A stretch of 33,926 bases of DNA from an uncultured Clostridia bacterium. GTDB lineage: Bacteria > Bacillota_I > Bacilli_A > RF39 > UBA660. The stretch lies in NCBI GenBank assembly GCA_946619755.1, contig CAMOMI010000006.1:1-33926 (forward strand), read 5' to 3'. Position numbers and translations under genes: made by a program. Of this stretch, positions 21,871 through 29,739 are shown one piece after another (positions within the stretch are counted from its first letter, which is position 1; each line of letters starts with the position of its first letter). The notes below the pieces were generated by a model. That model was not told the DNA's origin and did no database searches. It saw only the letters and a program-made list of their open reading frames with translations.

Positions 21871-23520
21871 ATGAGTAAAATAAATATATTTAGTCTAGGT
21901 GGACTAAATGAAAATGGTAAGAATATGTATGTTATCGAAGTGGATAATGATATATTCGTTTTTGAAGCGGGGTTACAGTATGCAGATGAGCATACTTTAG
22001 GAATAGATTATATGATTCCTAATATTGATTATTTAAAACAGAACAAAGAAAAAATTAAGGGATTGTTTTTAACACACGGACATGATGAAAATGTTGGAGC
22101 ACTTACCGATATTGTCGATAGTCTAGATAATGTTAAGATATATGGTTCAAGATTTACTTTAAATATTGTTAAACATGAATTTGTAACTTATAAGAAAAAA
22201 TTAGATAACTTGGTTGAAGTAAAAGAGAATAGAATAATTGATTTTGGTAATGTGAAGATTACGCCTATTAGTTTATCACATTCCATTCCAGATAATTTTG
22301 GATATGCGGTTTATACACCTGATGGGGTTATTTTCTATGCTTCTGATTTTGTGTTTGATCCAACGATGCGAGCACCATATAATACAGATTTAGGAAGACT
22401 TGCTTATGTTGGTAGACAAGGCGTTTTATGTTTAATGACTGAGTCACTTTATGCAATGAATAAAGGGTATACGTCACCAAATCATAGAATTAGTGGACTT
22501 ATAAATAAGACATTATCAAGGAATAAAGGAAGAATAATTTTTAATGTTTTGAATTCCCATTTATATAGAATACAAGAATTATTTAATGAAGTATCAAAGA
22601 CAGAACGTAAAATTGTAGTTATGGGGAAAAGACTTCAAAATATTATTAAATATTCTCTTGATAATAATTATTTACACATTGATAAAAAATTTATTGGAGA
22701 TTTATCTAATATTAATGATCAAGATGTGGTAATTTTAAATTCTAATGAAAGAGAAAAGCCATATATTAATATGATTAAAATTTTAGATGGTTATGATAAA
22801 TATATTAAAATTGATAAAAATGATACGATCTTTTTAGCAACACCTATATATGAAGGAAGAGAAAAAACATTTTATAAGCTTTTAGATAAAATTGCTATGG
22901 TGGGAGCAAATTCTGTCATTTTATCTCCTAAAAAGAATTTATCATATCATGCTTCAAGTGAAGACTTAATGATGATGATTGATTTAATGCAACCAAAGTA
23001 TTATTTTCCAATAAAAGGAGAGTACTCTGAACAAGTAGCTAATGGTGATTTAGCACATGATTTGGGAGTATCAAGAGATAATATTATTTTAAAAGAAAAT
23101 GGATATGTCGCATCATTTGATAATGGTGTATTGATAGATAATTTTAAACCAGTTCATACAGGTGTTATTTCTATTGATGGTGATTCTAGTGATGATATTG
23201 GAGAACTTGTTTTAAAAGATAGAGAAATGCTATCAGATAATGGAATAATGATAATTAGTGCAACACTTGATAAGAAAAGCAAACAAATTTTATCAGGGCC
23301 CGAAATACTTACGAGAGGTTTTGTGTATGTACGTGATAGTGTTGAATTAATTAACGAGATAAAGAAAATATGTACACAGATAATTAATAGTAATGTTCAT
23401 GGTAATTATATAGATTATAACAAGGTAAAATTAAATATTAGAGATAATTTATCTAAATATTTACTTGAAGAAACTGGCAATAAACCAATGATTATTAGTG
23501 TAATCCAAGAAATAGAGTAA
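21871..23520 (+). CDS. rnj: RNase J family protein with degenerate metal centre (J2-like)
   Basis: A 549-residue metallo-beta-lactamase/beta-CASP protein, of usual RNase J length and domain order, including the C-terminal domain (from about 450). RNase J enzymes degrade RNA from the 5' end and cut internally. The first metal motif HxHxDH reads THGHDENVG (69-76): His69 and His71 are kept, but the Asp is Glu73 and the last His is Asn74. SHSIPD (136-141) and the Asp of SDFVFD (Asp159) are kept. The usual GHA block reads LSYHAS (His360 kept), and the PxHGEY motif reads PIKGEY with Lys382 for His. The TGSQGEP-like block is also changed (SNEREKP). This pattern points to a weak or inactive subunit such as RNase J2, needing an active RNase J1 elsewhere. 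Confidence 0.88.
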   Translation: MSKINIFSLGGLNENGKNMYVIEVDNDIFVFEAGLQYADEHTLGIDYMIPNIDYLKQNKEKIKGLFLTHGHDENVGALTDIVDSLDNVKIYGSRFTLNIVKHEFVTYKKKLDNLVEVKENRIIDFGNVKITPISLSHSIPDNFGYAVYTPDGVIFYASDFVFDPTMRAPYNTDLGRLAYVGRQGVLCLMTESLYAMNKGYTSPNHRISGLINKTLSRNKGRIIFNVLNSHLYRIQELFNEVSKTERKIVVMGKRLQNIIKYSLDNNYLHIDKKFIGDLSNINDQDVVILNSNEREKPYINMIKILDGYDKYIKIDKNDTIFLATPIYEGREKTFYKLLDKIAMVGANSVILSPKKNLSYHASSEDLMMMIDLMQPKYYFPIKGEYSEQVANGDLAHDLGVSRDNIILKENGYVASFDNGVLIDNFKPVHTGVISIDGDSSDDIGELVLKDREMLSDNGIMIISATLDKKSKQILSGPEILTRGFVYVRDSVELINEIKKICTQIINSNVHGNYIDYNKVKLNIRDNLSKYLLEETGNKPMIISVIQEIE

Positions 23521-23522
23521 TT

Positions 23523-23553
23523 AAAAAACCAAGTGTATAATACTTGGTTTTTT
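23523..23553. terminator. Bidirectional terminator between convergent genes
   Basis: AAAAAACCAAGT / ACTTGGTTTTTT, a 12-bp stem with loop GTATAAT. A-tract on the left and T-tract on the right let it serve the RNase J-like gene and the convergent sortase gene. Confidence 0.92.
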
Positions 23554-24469
23554 ATCTATATTCAACTTTAATCATTTTGGCATGAATAACAGCTCTTTTA
23601 GTACCATCGTCAGAACAAGTGGATAAGGTTAATATTTTATCATTAATAGTAATTTCTTCTTTAAAGTCATAAATACTTCTTTTTTTTAAGTTATTTAGGA
23701 ATTCTTGGTGTTCATCATCATTTTCAAAATATGTTTTTAAATAATATACTTCTGGTTTTATTTGATAAATAGAGAATATTTTCCAAATGGTATTTGAGTC
23801 TGGTGTAGATAGTTTTATATAAAGATTTTCTTCGTTTGTATACCAAGATTCTTTTTGACACCAGATTAGGGAACCAAACATTGTTCTGTTAGTTAGATTG
23901 TGTCCATAAATAATAGTGTTTGTACCAAAGTATTTAAAATCATCTCTAAAATCGCCATAAATCCATCCACCAAAATTGGAGTGTTTATTAAAATCATGTT
24001 TTAAATAATATTCATTATCCTTTGACTGAACTACAGAGTAGTTAACATTAGTATTATTTACTTTTAACCATGCAACTGTATCGCTATTCTTTTTTAATAA
24101 TTCATTAAAATCGACGTTTAAAAAGCTAACATTGGCATATTTCTTTTCATCAGTTGGAGTATATTCAGTTTCATCAATTTCTTCTTTGGTTTCTTTTTCA
24201 AGAATTTTAGTTGTTTCTAAAATATCGGTTGTTAAGTAATTTATTTTTAATTTTTGAACATACCAACGTGATGAGATAAAGATACAGATTAGATATGTGG
24301 TTAGCGTTAAAGATATCATCATTATGGGTATTACAGGTTTCCCTTTATATCTTAAAATTTCTCCTTTTTTAGGATTAATTATACACATAATACCAATAAA
24401 TAAATAGCGAGGTATTAATGTAAATATATTATATAGGCCTAAAAAGAACCAACGACAAATATTTATCAT
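23552..24469 (-). CDS. srtB: Class B sortase
   Basis: A 305-residue membrane-anchored transpeptidase. The catalytic residues are His190 in IIYGHN, Cys285 in LTLSTC and Arg292 in DGTKRAVIHA, the order and spacing of class B sortases. The N-terminus has two hydrophobic segments (about 8-32 and 47-66) with KPVIPIM between, more than the single anchor usual for SrtB. Sortase B joins proteins bearing C-terminal sorting signals (NPQTN-type in the classical case) to the wall. No protein in the window ends in a recognisable sorting signal, so its substrate is elsewhere. The ATG has ribosome binding site AGGAGGT. It is transcribed divergently from the Ntdp gene. Confidence 0.93.
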   Translation of the reverse strand: MINICRWFFLGLYNIFTLIPRYLFIGIMCIINPKKGEILRYKGKPVIPIMMISLTLTTYLICIFISSRWYVQKLKINYLTTDILETTKILEKETKEEIDETEYTPTDEKKYANVSFLNVDFNELLKKNSDTVAWLKVNNTNVNYSVVQSKDNEYYLKHDFNKHSNFGGWIYGDFRDDFKYFGTNTIIYGHNLTNRTMFGSLIWCQKESWYTNEENLYIKLSTPDSNTIWKIFSIYQIKPEVYYLKTYFENDDEHQEFLNNLKKRSIYDFKEEITINDKILTLSTCSDDGTKRAVIHAKMIKVEYR

Positions 24470-24491
24470 ATTTCTACCTCCTATTATCTTG

Positions 24492-24500
24492 ATTATATCA
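24492..24500 (-). promoter_or_regulatory. Extended -10 promoter of srtB
   Basis: On the minus strand TGATATAAT (TGn + TATAAT) lies about 23 bp upstream of the srtB ATG. The -35 region is not convincing. Confidence 0.5.
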
Positions 24501-24528
24501 TAAAATTATTAAAAATAATATATATACT

Positions 24529-24557
24529 TTGAAAAAATGGACAATTAGTGTTATAAT
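24529..24557 (+). promoter_or_regulatory. Promoter of the Ntdp gene
   Basis: -35 TTGAAA (24529-24534), 17-bp spacer, extended -10 TGTTATAAT ending 24557. Confidence 0.8.
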
Positions 24558-24588
24558 ATGTCTTAGTCGTGGAAGAAGGTGATGTCAA

Positions 24589-25128
24589 GTGGATATGAAT
24601 GATATAAAAGTTGGTGATAAATTACAAATTCATTGTTATAAGCATGATGGTAGTTTACATAGAAAATGGGATGAAGCGGTTGTGTTAGATATATTTCCAG
24701 ATTATATGGTTTTTGGTAATAATAGAACAACAGTGGTTGATGCTGATGGAAAAATATGGAAGACTAGGGAACCAGCCGTTATGTTTTTCTTTAAGGATAG
24801 ATGGTTTAATATAATTGGACAACTTAAAGACTATGGAATATATTTTTATTGTAATATTGCTACACCAGCATTAATCGATAATAAGATAATTAAATATATT
24901 GATTATGATTTAGATTTAAGAGTTTTTCCTAATGGAAGTTTTAAAATACTTGATAGAATGGAATATAAATATCATAAAAGACAAATGCATTATTCAAATC
25001 GATTAGATTTTATTCTTAAATATGAGCTTGGTAATTTAATTGATATGGTAAGAGTTAGAGAGATGCCATTTAATAAAGAAACAATTAATAAATATTATGA
25101 AAAATATGTTAGTTTAGTTGAAAAATAG
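24589..25128 (+). CDS. ntdP: Nucleoside tri-/diphosphate phosphatase (Ntdp, DUF402)
   Basis: A 179-residue cytoplasmic DUF402 protein, colinear with Bacillus YgaC and Staphylococcus Ntdp, which hydrolyse nucleoside tri- and diphosphates. Family blocks are present: IHCYKHDGSLHRKWDE near 13-28, NNRTTV, WKTREPAVMFF, WFNIIGQL, YFYCNIATP and the acidic KYIDYDLDLRVFP with the metal-binding aspartates. GTG 24589 is 9 nt from AAGG (24576-24579) and is my choice. ATG 24595, six bases later, would align better with the homologues' N-terminus but is far from the ribosome binding site. It is monocistronic, with a promoter and a terminator of its own. Confidence 0.88.
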   Translation: MDMNDIKVGDKLQIHCYKHDGSLHRKWDEAVVLDIFPDYMVFGNNRTTVVDADGKIWKTREPAVMFFFKDRWFNIIGQLKDYGIYFYCNIATPALIDNKIIKYIDYDLDLRVFPNGSFKILDRMEYKYHKRQMHYSNRLDFILKYELGNLIDMVRVREMPFNKETINKYYEKYVSLVEK

Positions 25129-25145
25129 AAATGTTCTATTTTTTT
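25121..25145 (+). terminator. Terminator of the Ntdp gene
   Basis: AAAAATAGAA-ATG-TTCTATTTTT followed by more T: a stem of about 10 bp overlapping the stop codon. Confidence 0.8.
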
Positions 25146-25158
25146 CTTTTATAAATAC

Positions 25159-25187
25159 TTGAATATCTTTTCCTAAATTGATATAAT
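25159..25187 (+). promoter_or_regulatory. Promoter of the tsaE-tsaB-rimI-tsaD operon
   Basis: -35 TTGAAT (25159-25164), 17-bp spacer, extended -10 TGATATAAT ending 25187. Ribosome binding site AAAGGAA precedes tsaE. Confidence 0.8.
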
Positions 25188-25219
25188 TGTTCTAGCAAGT
25201 AAGAAAGGAATGAAATATT

Positions 25220-25672
25220 ATGGAAGAATACAAACTTACAATGAGGAGTGAAGAAGATACAGTTTATTTAGCACAAAATATAGAATCTGAAAAATTTCCT
25301 AATATGGTTATTTGTTTATATGGAGAGTTAGGTAGTGGAAAAACGGTTTTTGCAAAAGCGTTTGGTCATGCGATGGGAATAGATGGAGTTACATCTTCTA
25401 CTTTTAATATAATTAAAGAGTATAATGGTGAATTGCCTTTATATCATATGGATGTATATAGATTGGAAGATGAAAATATCCAAAATTTAGGAATTGAAGA
25501 GTATTATGAAAAAGGTGGAGTTACCATTATTGAATGGGCTGATTTAATACAAGATTATTTGCCTGAAGAGAGATTAGATATTAAATTTAAAGTAATTGAT
25601 GAAAATACAAGAATCTTAATATTAAGACCACATGGGGAAGAATACGTAAGAATATGTGAGGATATTTTATGA
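25220..25672 (+). CDS. tsaE: tRNA t6A synthesis ATPase TsaE
   Basis: A 150-residue P-loop ATPase that works with TsaB and TsaD to transfer threonylcarbamoyl to A37 of ANN-decoding tRNAs. Walker A GELGSGKT lies at about residues 36-43, followed by SSTFNIIKEY (family SPTF-like block, here SSTF) and the Walker B-like HMDVYRL and IEWAD segments. Length is typical. First gene of the operon; its TGA overlaps the tsaB ATG (ATGA), implying translational coupling. Confidence 0.95.
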   Translation: MEEYKLTMRSEEDTVYLAQNIESEKFPNMVICLYGELGSGKTVFAKAFGHAMGIDGVTSSTFNIIKEYNGELPLYHMDVYRLEDENIQNLGIEEYYEKGGVTIIEWADLIQDYLPEERLDIKFKVIDENTRILILRPHGEEYVRICEDIL

Positions 25673-26292
25673 TAAGTTTATTTATAGATACATCTTTAGT
25701 TAATGTATCTATTTCTCTTATTAAAGATAATGATGTGTTAAGTTTAATTAGTGAAGATATGCCTAATATGCATTCTATTTATGCAACTAAATTTGTTAAA
25801 GATGCCCTAGATAATGCAGGTATTGATGCTAATCAAGTAGATAATATTATGGTAGTTAATGGACCAGGTTCTTTTACAGGTGTAAGGATTGGTGTTACTA
25901 TTGCTAAGACGTATGGCTTTTTAATTAATAAATACATAACTCCAGTATCTAGTTTAAAAAGTTTGGCAATTAGTGCTCATAAGGATGAAATAATGATGAG
26001 TTTAATACCTGCTAATAAAAGTAATTATTATGTAAGTATTTATGATAAGGATTATAATGAGATTGTTGAAGAACAATTTGCTAGTCGTGATACAGTAATA
26101 CAATTATGTGATAAATATAATCCTTATATTGTTGGAGTAGATACTAGTGTTATTGGTAAATATAAGATTAATAAACAGAAACTAGATATTGTAAGAATAG
26201 TTAATTATTATATTGATAAAGAAAAGGTTAATTATTATAAAATTTTACCTAATTATTTAAAACTTCCACAAGCACTTGAGGATAAGAAATAA
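25669..26292 (+). CDS. tsaB: tRNA t6A synthesis scaffold protein TsaB
   Basis: A 207-residue ASKHA-fold paralogue of TsaD that lacks catalysis and scaffolds the TsaBDE complex. The start FIDTS (about 5-9) and the block VNGPGSFTGVRIGV (about 63-76) are the TsaB signature. The C-terminal part is short and divergent, as is usual in small Firmicutes genomes. It overlaps tsaE by 4 bp and rimI by 1 bp. Confidence 0.94.
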   Translation: MISLFIDTSLVNVSISLIKDNDVLSLISEDMPNMHSIYATKFVKDALDNAGIDANQVDNIMVVNGPGSFTGVRIGVTIAKTYGFLINKYITPVSSLKSLAISAHKDEIMMSLIPANKSNYYVSIYDKDYNEIVEEQFASRDTVIQLCDKYNPYIVGVDTSVIGKYKINKQKLDIVRIVNYYIDKEKVNYYKILPNYLKLPQALEDKK

Positions 26293-26645
26293 TGATTAAA
26301 GAAGTAGATATAACTTCAAGTAATCCATTTCAACGACGAGTAGAGTATTTTGTTAATGAGCTAAGTGTCGGTTACTTAGAATATTCAATTATTTATGACC
26401 GAATGGAAGTTGATAATGTTTTAGTTAATGAAGAATATAGGGGACAAGGAATTGGTTCTAAACTAATGGCTTATCTTGTTAGTTTAGCTATTGAGTATCG
26501 AGTAGATAACATTACTTTGGAAGTTAGAGTTAGTAATGAAATAGCTAGAAATTTATATAAAAAATTTGGCTTTCGGGAAGTAGCTTTAAGGAAATATTAT
26601 TATGGGGATGAAGATGGTATTTTAATGGAAAAAAATATTATGTAG
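26292..26645 (+). CDS. rimI: GNAT acetyltransferase, RimI-like
   Basis: A 117-residue GNAT protein. The acetyl-CoA loop is EYRGQGIGSKLM (about 48-59). The C-terminal block LEVRVSN..A..LYKKFGF followed by RKYYYGDEDGILM is the RimI pattern (N-terminal acetylation of ribosomal protein S18 in E. coli). It is shorter than typical RimI (about 150); the N-terminal strand/helix region is reduced while the CoA-binding half is complete. Position between tsaB and tsaD is the classic Firmicutes order. Confidence 0.88.
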   Translation: MIKEVDITSSNPFQRRVEYFVNELSVGYLEYSIIYDRMEVDNVLVNEEYRGQGIGSKLMAYLVSLAIEYRVDNITLEVRVSNEIARNLYKKFGFREVALRKYYYGDEDGILMEKNIM

Positions 26646-26661
26646 TAAAGAAGGTGAAGAA

Positions 26662-27663
26662 ATGTATATTTTAGCAATTGAATCAAGTTGTGATGAAATG
26701 AGTATGAGTATTGTCAAAGATGGTGTAGAAGAGATTTGTACTGTTACAAATACTCAAATTGATATTCATAAAGAATTTGGAGGAGTAGTTCCTGAAATTG
26801 CAAGTCGTAGTCATATTGAAAATGTGACAATTGTTTTAGATGAACTATTACAAAGAAGTGGCTTTACGATTGATAAAATTGATGCGATTGGTGTTACTTA
26901 TGGGCCAGGACTTATTGGATCACTTATGATAGGAGTTCAGTGTGCTAAGACAATATCTTTAGTTACTGGAAAGCCTTTAATTCCTGTTCATCATATTGCT
27001 GGCCATATTTATGCCAATAATTTAGAAAAAAGATTAGAGTTTCCACTTATTGCATTGGTTGTTTCTGGGGGACATACTGATCTTGTATATATGGGACGAG
27101 ATTATTCCTTTAAGAGAATTGGTTCAACTTTGGATGATGCAATTGGGGAAGCATATGATAAGGTTGCTAAAGTTTGTGGACTTTCTTATCCAGGTGGACC
27201 AGTCGTCGATAAATTGGCGAAGTTAGGTAAAGATACATATGATTTACCATATCCACTGGATGATGATAGTTATGATTTTAGTTTTAGTGGAATAAAATCA
27301 GCTGTTGTTAATTTAGTCCATAATGAAAGCCAACGTGGTAATGCAATTAGAGTAGAAGATATGTGTACATCATTTCAAAATAGAGTAGTTAAAGTAGTTG
27401 TCAAAAAGACGATGCGAGCATTGAAAGAATATAAAGCTAATAATTTGGTTTTAGCGGGTGGTGTAGCTGCAAATAGTTATTTAAGAAATGAATTAAGTGA
27501 AGCATGCAAACGTGAAAATATTAATTTTGGATATCCAAGAATTGCTTATTGTACTGATAATGCGGCAATGATTGGCTCAGCGGCTTATTATGCATATAAA
27601 AATGGTAAGATAGCTGATCTTACATTAAATGCAGTTGCAGTAGAATCATTTTATAATGAATAA
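26662..27663 (+). CDS. tsaD: tRNA N6-threonylcarbamoyltransferase TsaD
   Basis: Catalytic subunit of t6A37 formation, transferring threonylcarbamoyl from TC-AMP to tRNA. The 333 residues match the family. The start AIESSCDE (5-12), PEIASRSH (44-51), metal-binding His111 and His115 in PVHHIAGHIYA, VSGGHTDLVY (about 134-143), the phosphate loop LAGGVAANSYLR (about 268-279) and the C-terminal CTDNAAMIG with the third metal ligand Asp are all present. It lies 16 bp after rimI and ends the operon. Confidence 0.97.
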   Translation: MYILAIESSCDEMSMSIVKDGVEEICTVTNTQIDIHKEFGGVVPEIASRSHIENVTIVLDELLQRSGFTIDKIDAIGVTYGPGLIGSLMIGVQCAKTISLVTGKPLIPVHHIAGHIYANNLEKRLEFPLIALVVSGGHTDLVYMGRDYSFKRIGSTLDDAIGEAYDKVAKVCGLSYPGGPVVDKLAKLGKDTYDLPYPLDDDSYDFSFSGIKSAVVNLVHNESQRGNAIRVEDMCTSFQNRVVKVVVKKTMRALKEYKANNLVLAGGVAANSYLRNELSEACKRENINFGYPRIAYCTDNAAMIGSAAYYAYKNGKIADLTLNAVAVESFYNE

Positions 27664-27691
27664 GAATGTTAATTGATTTAGCATTCTTTTA
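27662..27691 (+). terminator. Terminator of the tsa operon
   Basis: AAGAATG pairs with CATTCTT (13-nt loop), followed by a TTTATT tail. Confidence 0.7.
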
Positions 27692-27743
27692 TTATAATGT
27701 ATTAATTATGGCTATTTAATTTTTAAATAAAATGATTTAAGTG

Positions 27744-27772
27744 TTGAAAAAGATACTTTTTTTTGTTATAAT
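27744..27772 (+). promoter_or_regulatory. Promoter of the TasA-like gene
   Basis: -35 TTGAAA (27744-27749), 17-bp spacer, extended -10 TGTTATAAT ending 27772. It lies inside what would be the first codons of the longest open frame and so sets the real start downstream. Confidence 0.8.
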
Positions 27773-27794
27773 TTTTTTAGAGTATGGTGATGTT

Positions 27795-28358
27795 ATGAAT
27801 CAAGCGGTTAATAGTAATGTGTTTAAACATAGTATAAAATATATAATCTTGGTAGGATTAGTTGTTGTTTCACTGATTGTAGCTGGTACTTTTGCATGGC
27901 TTACTTATCGTAGTAATAAGACAAAAATGGTACTAACAATAAGTGATTTTAAGAATGTAGAAATTACTTTAAGTCCATATGTAATTAATACAAAATTATC
28001 TCCAGTCGCTACTTATACAGGTGAAAAATATACAAGTGTTAAAGCTCAAAGTACAGGTACTGTTAGTAAAAATTTTAGTTTGTATTATAAAATAAATAGT
28101 ATTGCTTCAGAGCTTGCAATTAGTAGTTTTAAGTATACGATTACTAAAAGTACTAATGGTACTAGTTATTCTCATTTAAAGACAGGTAATTTTAATGGAG
28201 CAACTAGTAATTCACAATTAAATATTTTAGAAGAAACACTTCCAGCTGGAGAGACATATTATTATCGAGTATATATTTGGTTGGATTCATCTGGAGGAAA
28301 TCAGACAGCGGCATCTGGTAAAAGTTTCAATGGTGAACTAATGGCAGAAATTGCTTAA
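27795..28358 (+). CDS. TasA/camelysin-like secreted protein (SipW-type signal)
   Basis: The frame is open from GTG 27741, but the promoter (27744-27772) occupies that stretch, so the start is ATG 27795 (187 residues; GGTGAT lies a few bases upstream). Residues about 15-38 are a hydrophobic signal segment ending in GTFAWLT, as in the SipW-cognate signal class of TasA and camelysin (biofilm fibre and surface proteins of Bacillus). The rest is a beta-rich domain of about 145 residues, rich in Ser and Thr, with SVKAQSTGTVSKNFSLYYKI and the final FNGELMAEIA typical of this fold. No sipW-like peptidase or second fibre gene adjoins it. Family assignment is by pattern, not by a database match. Confidence 0.65.
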   Translation: MNQAVNSNVFKHSIKYIILVGLVVVSLIVAGTFAWLTYRSNKTKMVLTISDFKNVEITLSPYVINTKLSPVATYTGEKYTSVKAQSTGTVSKNFSLYYKINSIASELAISSFKYTITKSTNGTSYSHLKTGNFNGATSNSQLNILEETLPAGETYYYRVYIWLDSSGGNQTAASGKSFNGELMAEIA

Positions 28359-28422
28359 GATTATTTACCTTGATAGTAAATTATGATGATGATATGCATT
28401 ATGTTTAGTAGTATATAAATAA

Positions 28423-28450
28423 AAAAATTGATAGGTAACTATCAATTTTT
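28423..28450. terminator. Bidirectional terminator (TasA-like gene / clpP)
   Basis: AAAAATTGATAG-GTAA-CTATCAATTTTT, a perfect 12-bp stem with A and T tracts on the two sides, placed between convergent genes and overlapping the clpP stop codon. Confidence 0.9.
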
Positions 28451-29014
28451 TAGTATCTTATCAATAATACCATAATCTAAGGCTTCTTCGGCTGACATAT
28501 AATAATCTCTATCAGTGTCTTTTTCAATTTGTTTTAGTGTTTTATTTGTGTTTTTAGAGAGAATGGTATTTAGTTTTTTTCTTAAATTAATTATTCTTTT
28601 AGCAACAATATCTATTTCGGTAGCTTGACCTTGAACACCACCTAGTGGTTGATGTATCATGACCTCACTATTAGGTAAACAATATCTTTTACCTTTTTTT
28701 CCACATGATAAAAGAAACGCAGCCATAGATGCAGCCATACCGACACAGGTTGTAGAAACGTCACTTTTAATAAAATTCATAGTGTCATAGATAGCCATTC
28801 CGGAGGTAATCGAACCACCGGGAGAATTAATATATAGTTCAATATCTTGGTTGTTTAGGCTATCTAAATATAATAATTCAGCGATAATGACATTAGCCAT
28901 ATCATCATTTATTTCACCACTTAATAAAATAATTCTATTTTTTAATAATTTAGAATAAATATCATATGCTCTTTCACCTTCGTTACTCTTTTCAATGACT
29001 GTTGGAATTAACAT
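28442..29014 (-). CDS. clpP: ATP-dependent Clp protease proteolytic subunit ClpP
   Basis: A 190-residue serine protease subunit that forms the 14-mer chamber for ClpX/ClpC. The catalytic triad is Ser96 (GMAASMA), His121 (VMIHQP) and Asp170 (DTDRD), with the oxyanion strand YINSPGGS (61-68). Length is typical. The ATG has ribosome binding site AGGTGAT. It ends in TGA, one of the genes showing the standard genetic code. No CtsR-type operator (AGGTCAAANANAGGTCAAA-like) is visible upstream. Confidence 0.97.
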   Translation of the reverse strand: MLIPTVIEKSNEGERAYDIYSKLLKNRIILLSGEINDDMANVIIAELLYLDSLNNQDIELYINSPGGSITSGMAIYDTMNFIKSDVSTTCVGMAASMAAFLLSCGKKGKRYCLPNSEVMIHQPLGGVQGQATEIDIVAKRIINLRKKLNTILSKNTNKTLKQIEKDTDRDYYMSAEEALDYGIIDKILKN

Positions 29015-29047
29015 GTTATCACCTAATAATATAATAATATAGAATTA

Positions 29048-29076
29048 ATTATTTTATTATTAAAATAGTACGACAA
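29048..29076 (-). promoter_or_regulatory. Candidate clpP promoter
   Basis: Minus strand: -35 TTGTCG (29071-29076), 17-bp spacer, -10 AATAAT (29048-29053). The -35 box coincides with that of the divergent promoter on the plus strand. Confidence 0.4.
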
Positions 29077-29098
29077 ATTAAGATAATTATGATAGAAT
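29070..29098 (+). promoter_or_regulatory. Candidate promoter of the MBL-fold gene
   Basis: -35 ACGACA (29070-29075), 17-bp spacer, extended -10 TGATAGAAT ending 29098. TTGAGGA precedes the ATG at 29117. Confidence 0.5.
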
Positions 29099-29116
29099 TA
29101 TTTTGAGGAATATAAT

Positions 29117-29650
29117 ATGAATATAGAAAGAGTTAAAGTAGGTAAACTTAAATGTAATTGTTATATACTTGGTATAGATAATGATGTATTGGTTATTGAT
29201 CCTGGTGATGAAGGAGAAAAAATTATTAATGTTATTGGTGATAGAAAAGTTAATGGAATAATTATTACTCATCATCATTTTGATCATGATGGAGCAGTTA
29301 ATGATATTATTTCTAAATATGGTGCTGTAATGTACGATAAAAATAATCTATCGGAAGGAAGTCATAAAATAGGAAAATTTAGTTTTGATGTTATTTATAC
29401 TCCTGGACATAGATATGATTTAATAGTTATTTATTTTAAAAAAGAAAAGATTATGTTTGTTGGAGATTTTATTTTTAAAGATAGTATTGGTAGATGCGAT
29501 TTGCCAGGTGGTAGTGTAAGTGATATGATAAAATCGTTAGAAAAAATTAAAAAGTATGATCGGGATATTATTATTTATCCTGGACATGGTATAGAAACAA
29601 CACTAGGTTATGAGATTAATAATAATGCTTATTTTAGAGAATTTGTTTAA
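29117..29650 (+). CDS. MBL-fold metallohydrolase (glyoxalase II-like)
   Basis: A 177-residue metallo-beta-lactamase-fold protein with intact metal motifs: VIDPGDEG (26-33), THHHFDHDG (51-59), TPGHR with the fourth His near 96, GDF with the bridging Asp near 117 and PGHG near the end. Short single-domain proteins of this kind (YcbL/glyoxalase II-like) hydrolyse thioesters or similar; the C-terminal glutathione-binding domain of true glyoxalase II is absent. The exact substrate cannot be told. It is followed by the kinase-like gene, which has its own promoter. Confidence 0.85.
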   Translation: MNIERVKVGKLKCNCYILGIDNDVLVIDPGDEGEKIINVIGDRKVNGIIITHHHFDHDGAVNDIISKYGAVMYDKNNLSEGSHKIGKFSFDVIYTPGHRYDLIVIYFKKEKIMFVGDFIFKDSIGRCDLPGGSVSDMIKSLEKIKKYDRDIIIYPGHGIETTLGYEINNNAYFREFV

Positions 29651-29685
29651 GTGATAGTAATGGGGTTTAAGATAGGAATAATTTT

Positions 29686-29714
29686 TTGACATTAAACTTA
29701 TATTATGGTAATAT
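29686..29714 (+). promoter_or_regulatory. Promoter of the kinase-like gene
   Basis: -35 TTGACA (29686-29691, consensus), 17-bp spacer, -10 TAATAT (29709-29714) preceded by TGG. The TTG at 29686 that could start the reading frame is this -35 box, so it is not a start codon. Confidence 0.7.
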
Positions 29715-29739
29715 AAATGGCATGTTTTTGGGGGTTATT

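Noticed and set aside
27741..27794. GTG 27741 as start of the TasA-like gene, adding MLKKILFFVIIFLEY
   Set aside because: The stretch is the promoter (TTGAAA-17-TATAAT); the hydrophobic look is chance translation of AT-rich promoter DNA.
28442..29116. CtsR or HrcA (CIRCE) operator at clpP
   Set aside because: No AGGTCAAA-type tandem heptads and no TTAGCACTC-N9-GAGTGCTAA are present in the gap.
29686..29739. TTG 29686 as start of the kinase-like gene
   Set aside because: The TTG is the first three bases of a consensus TTGACA -35 box with a -10 17 bp further on.
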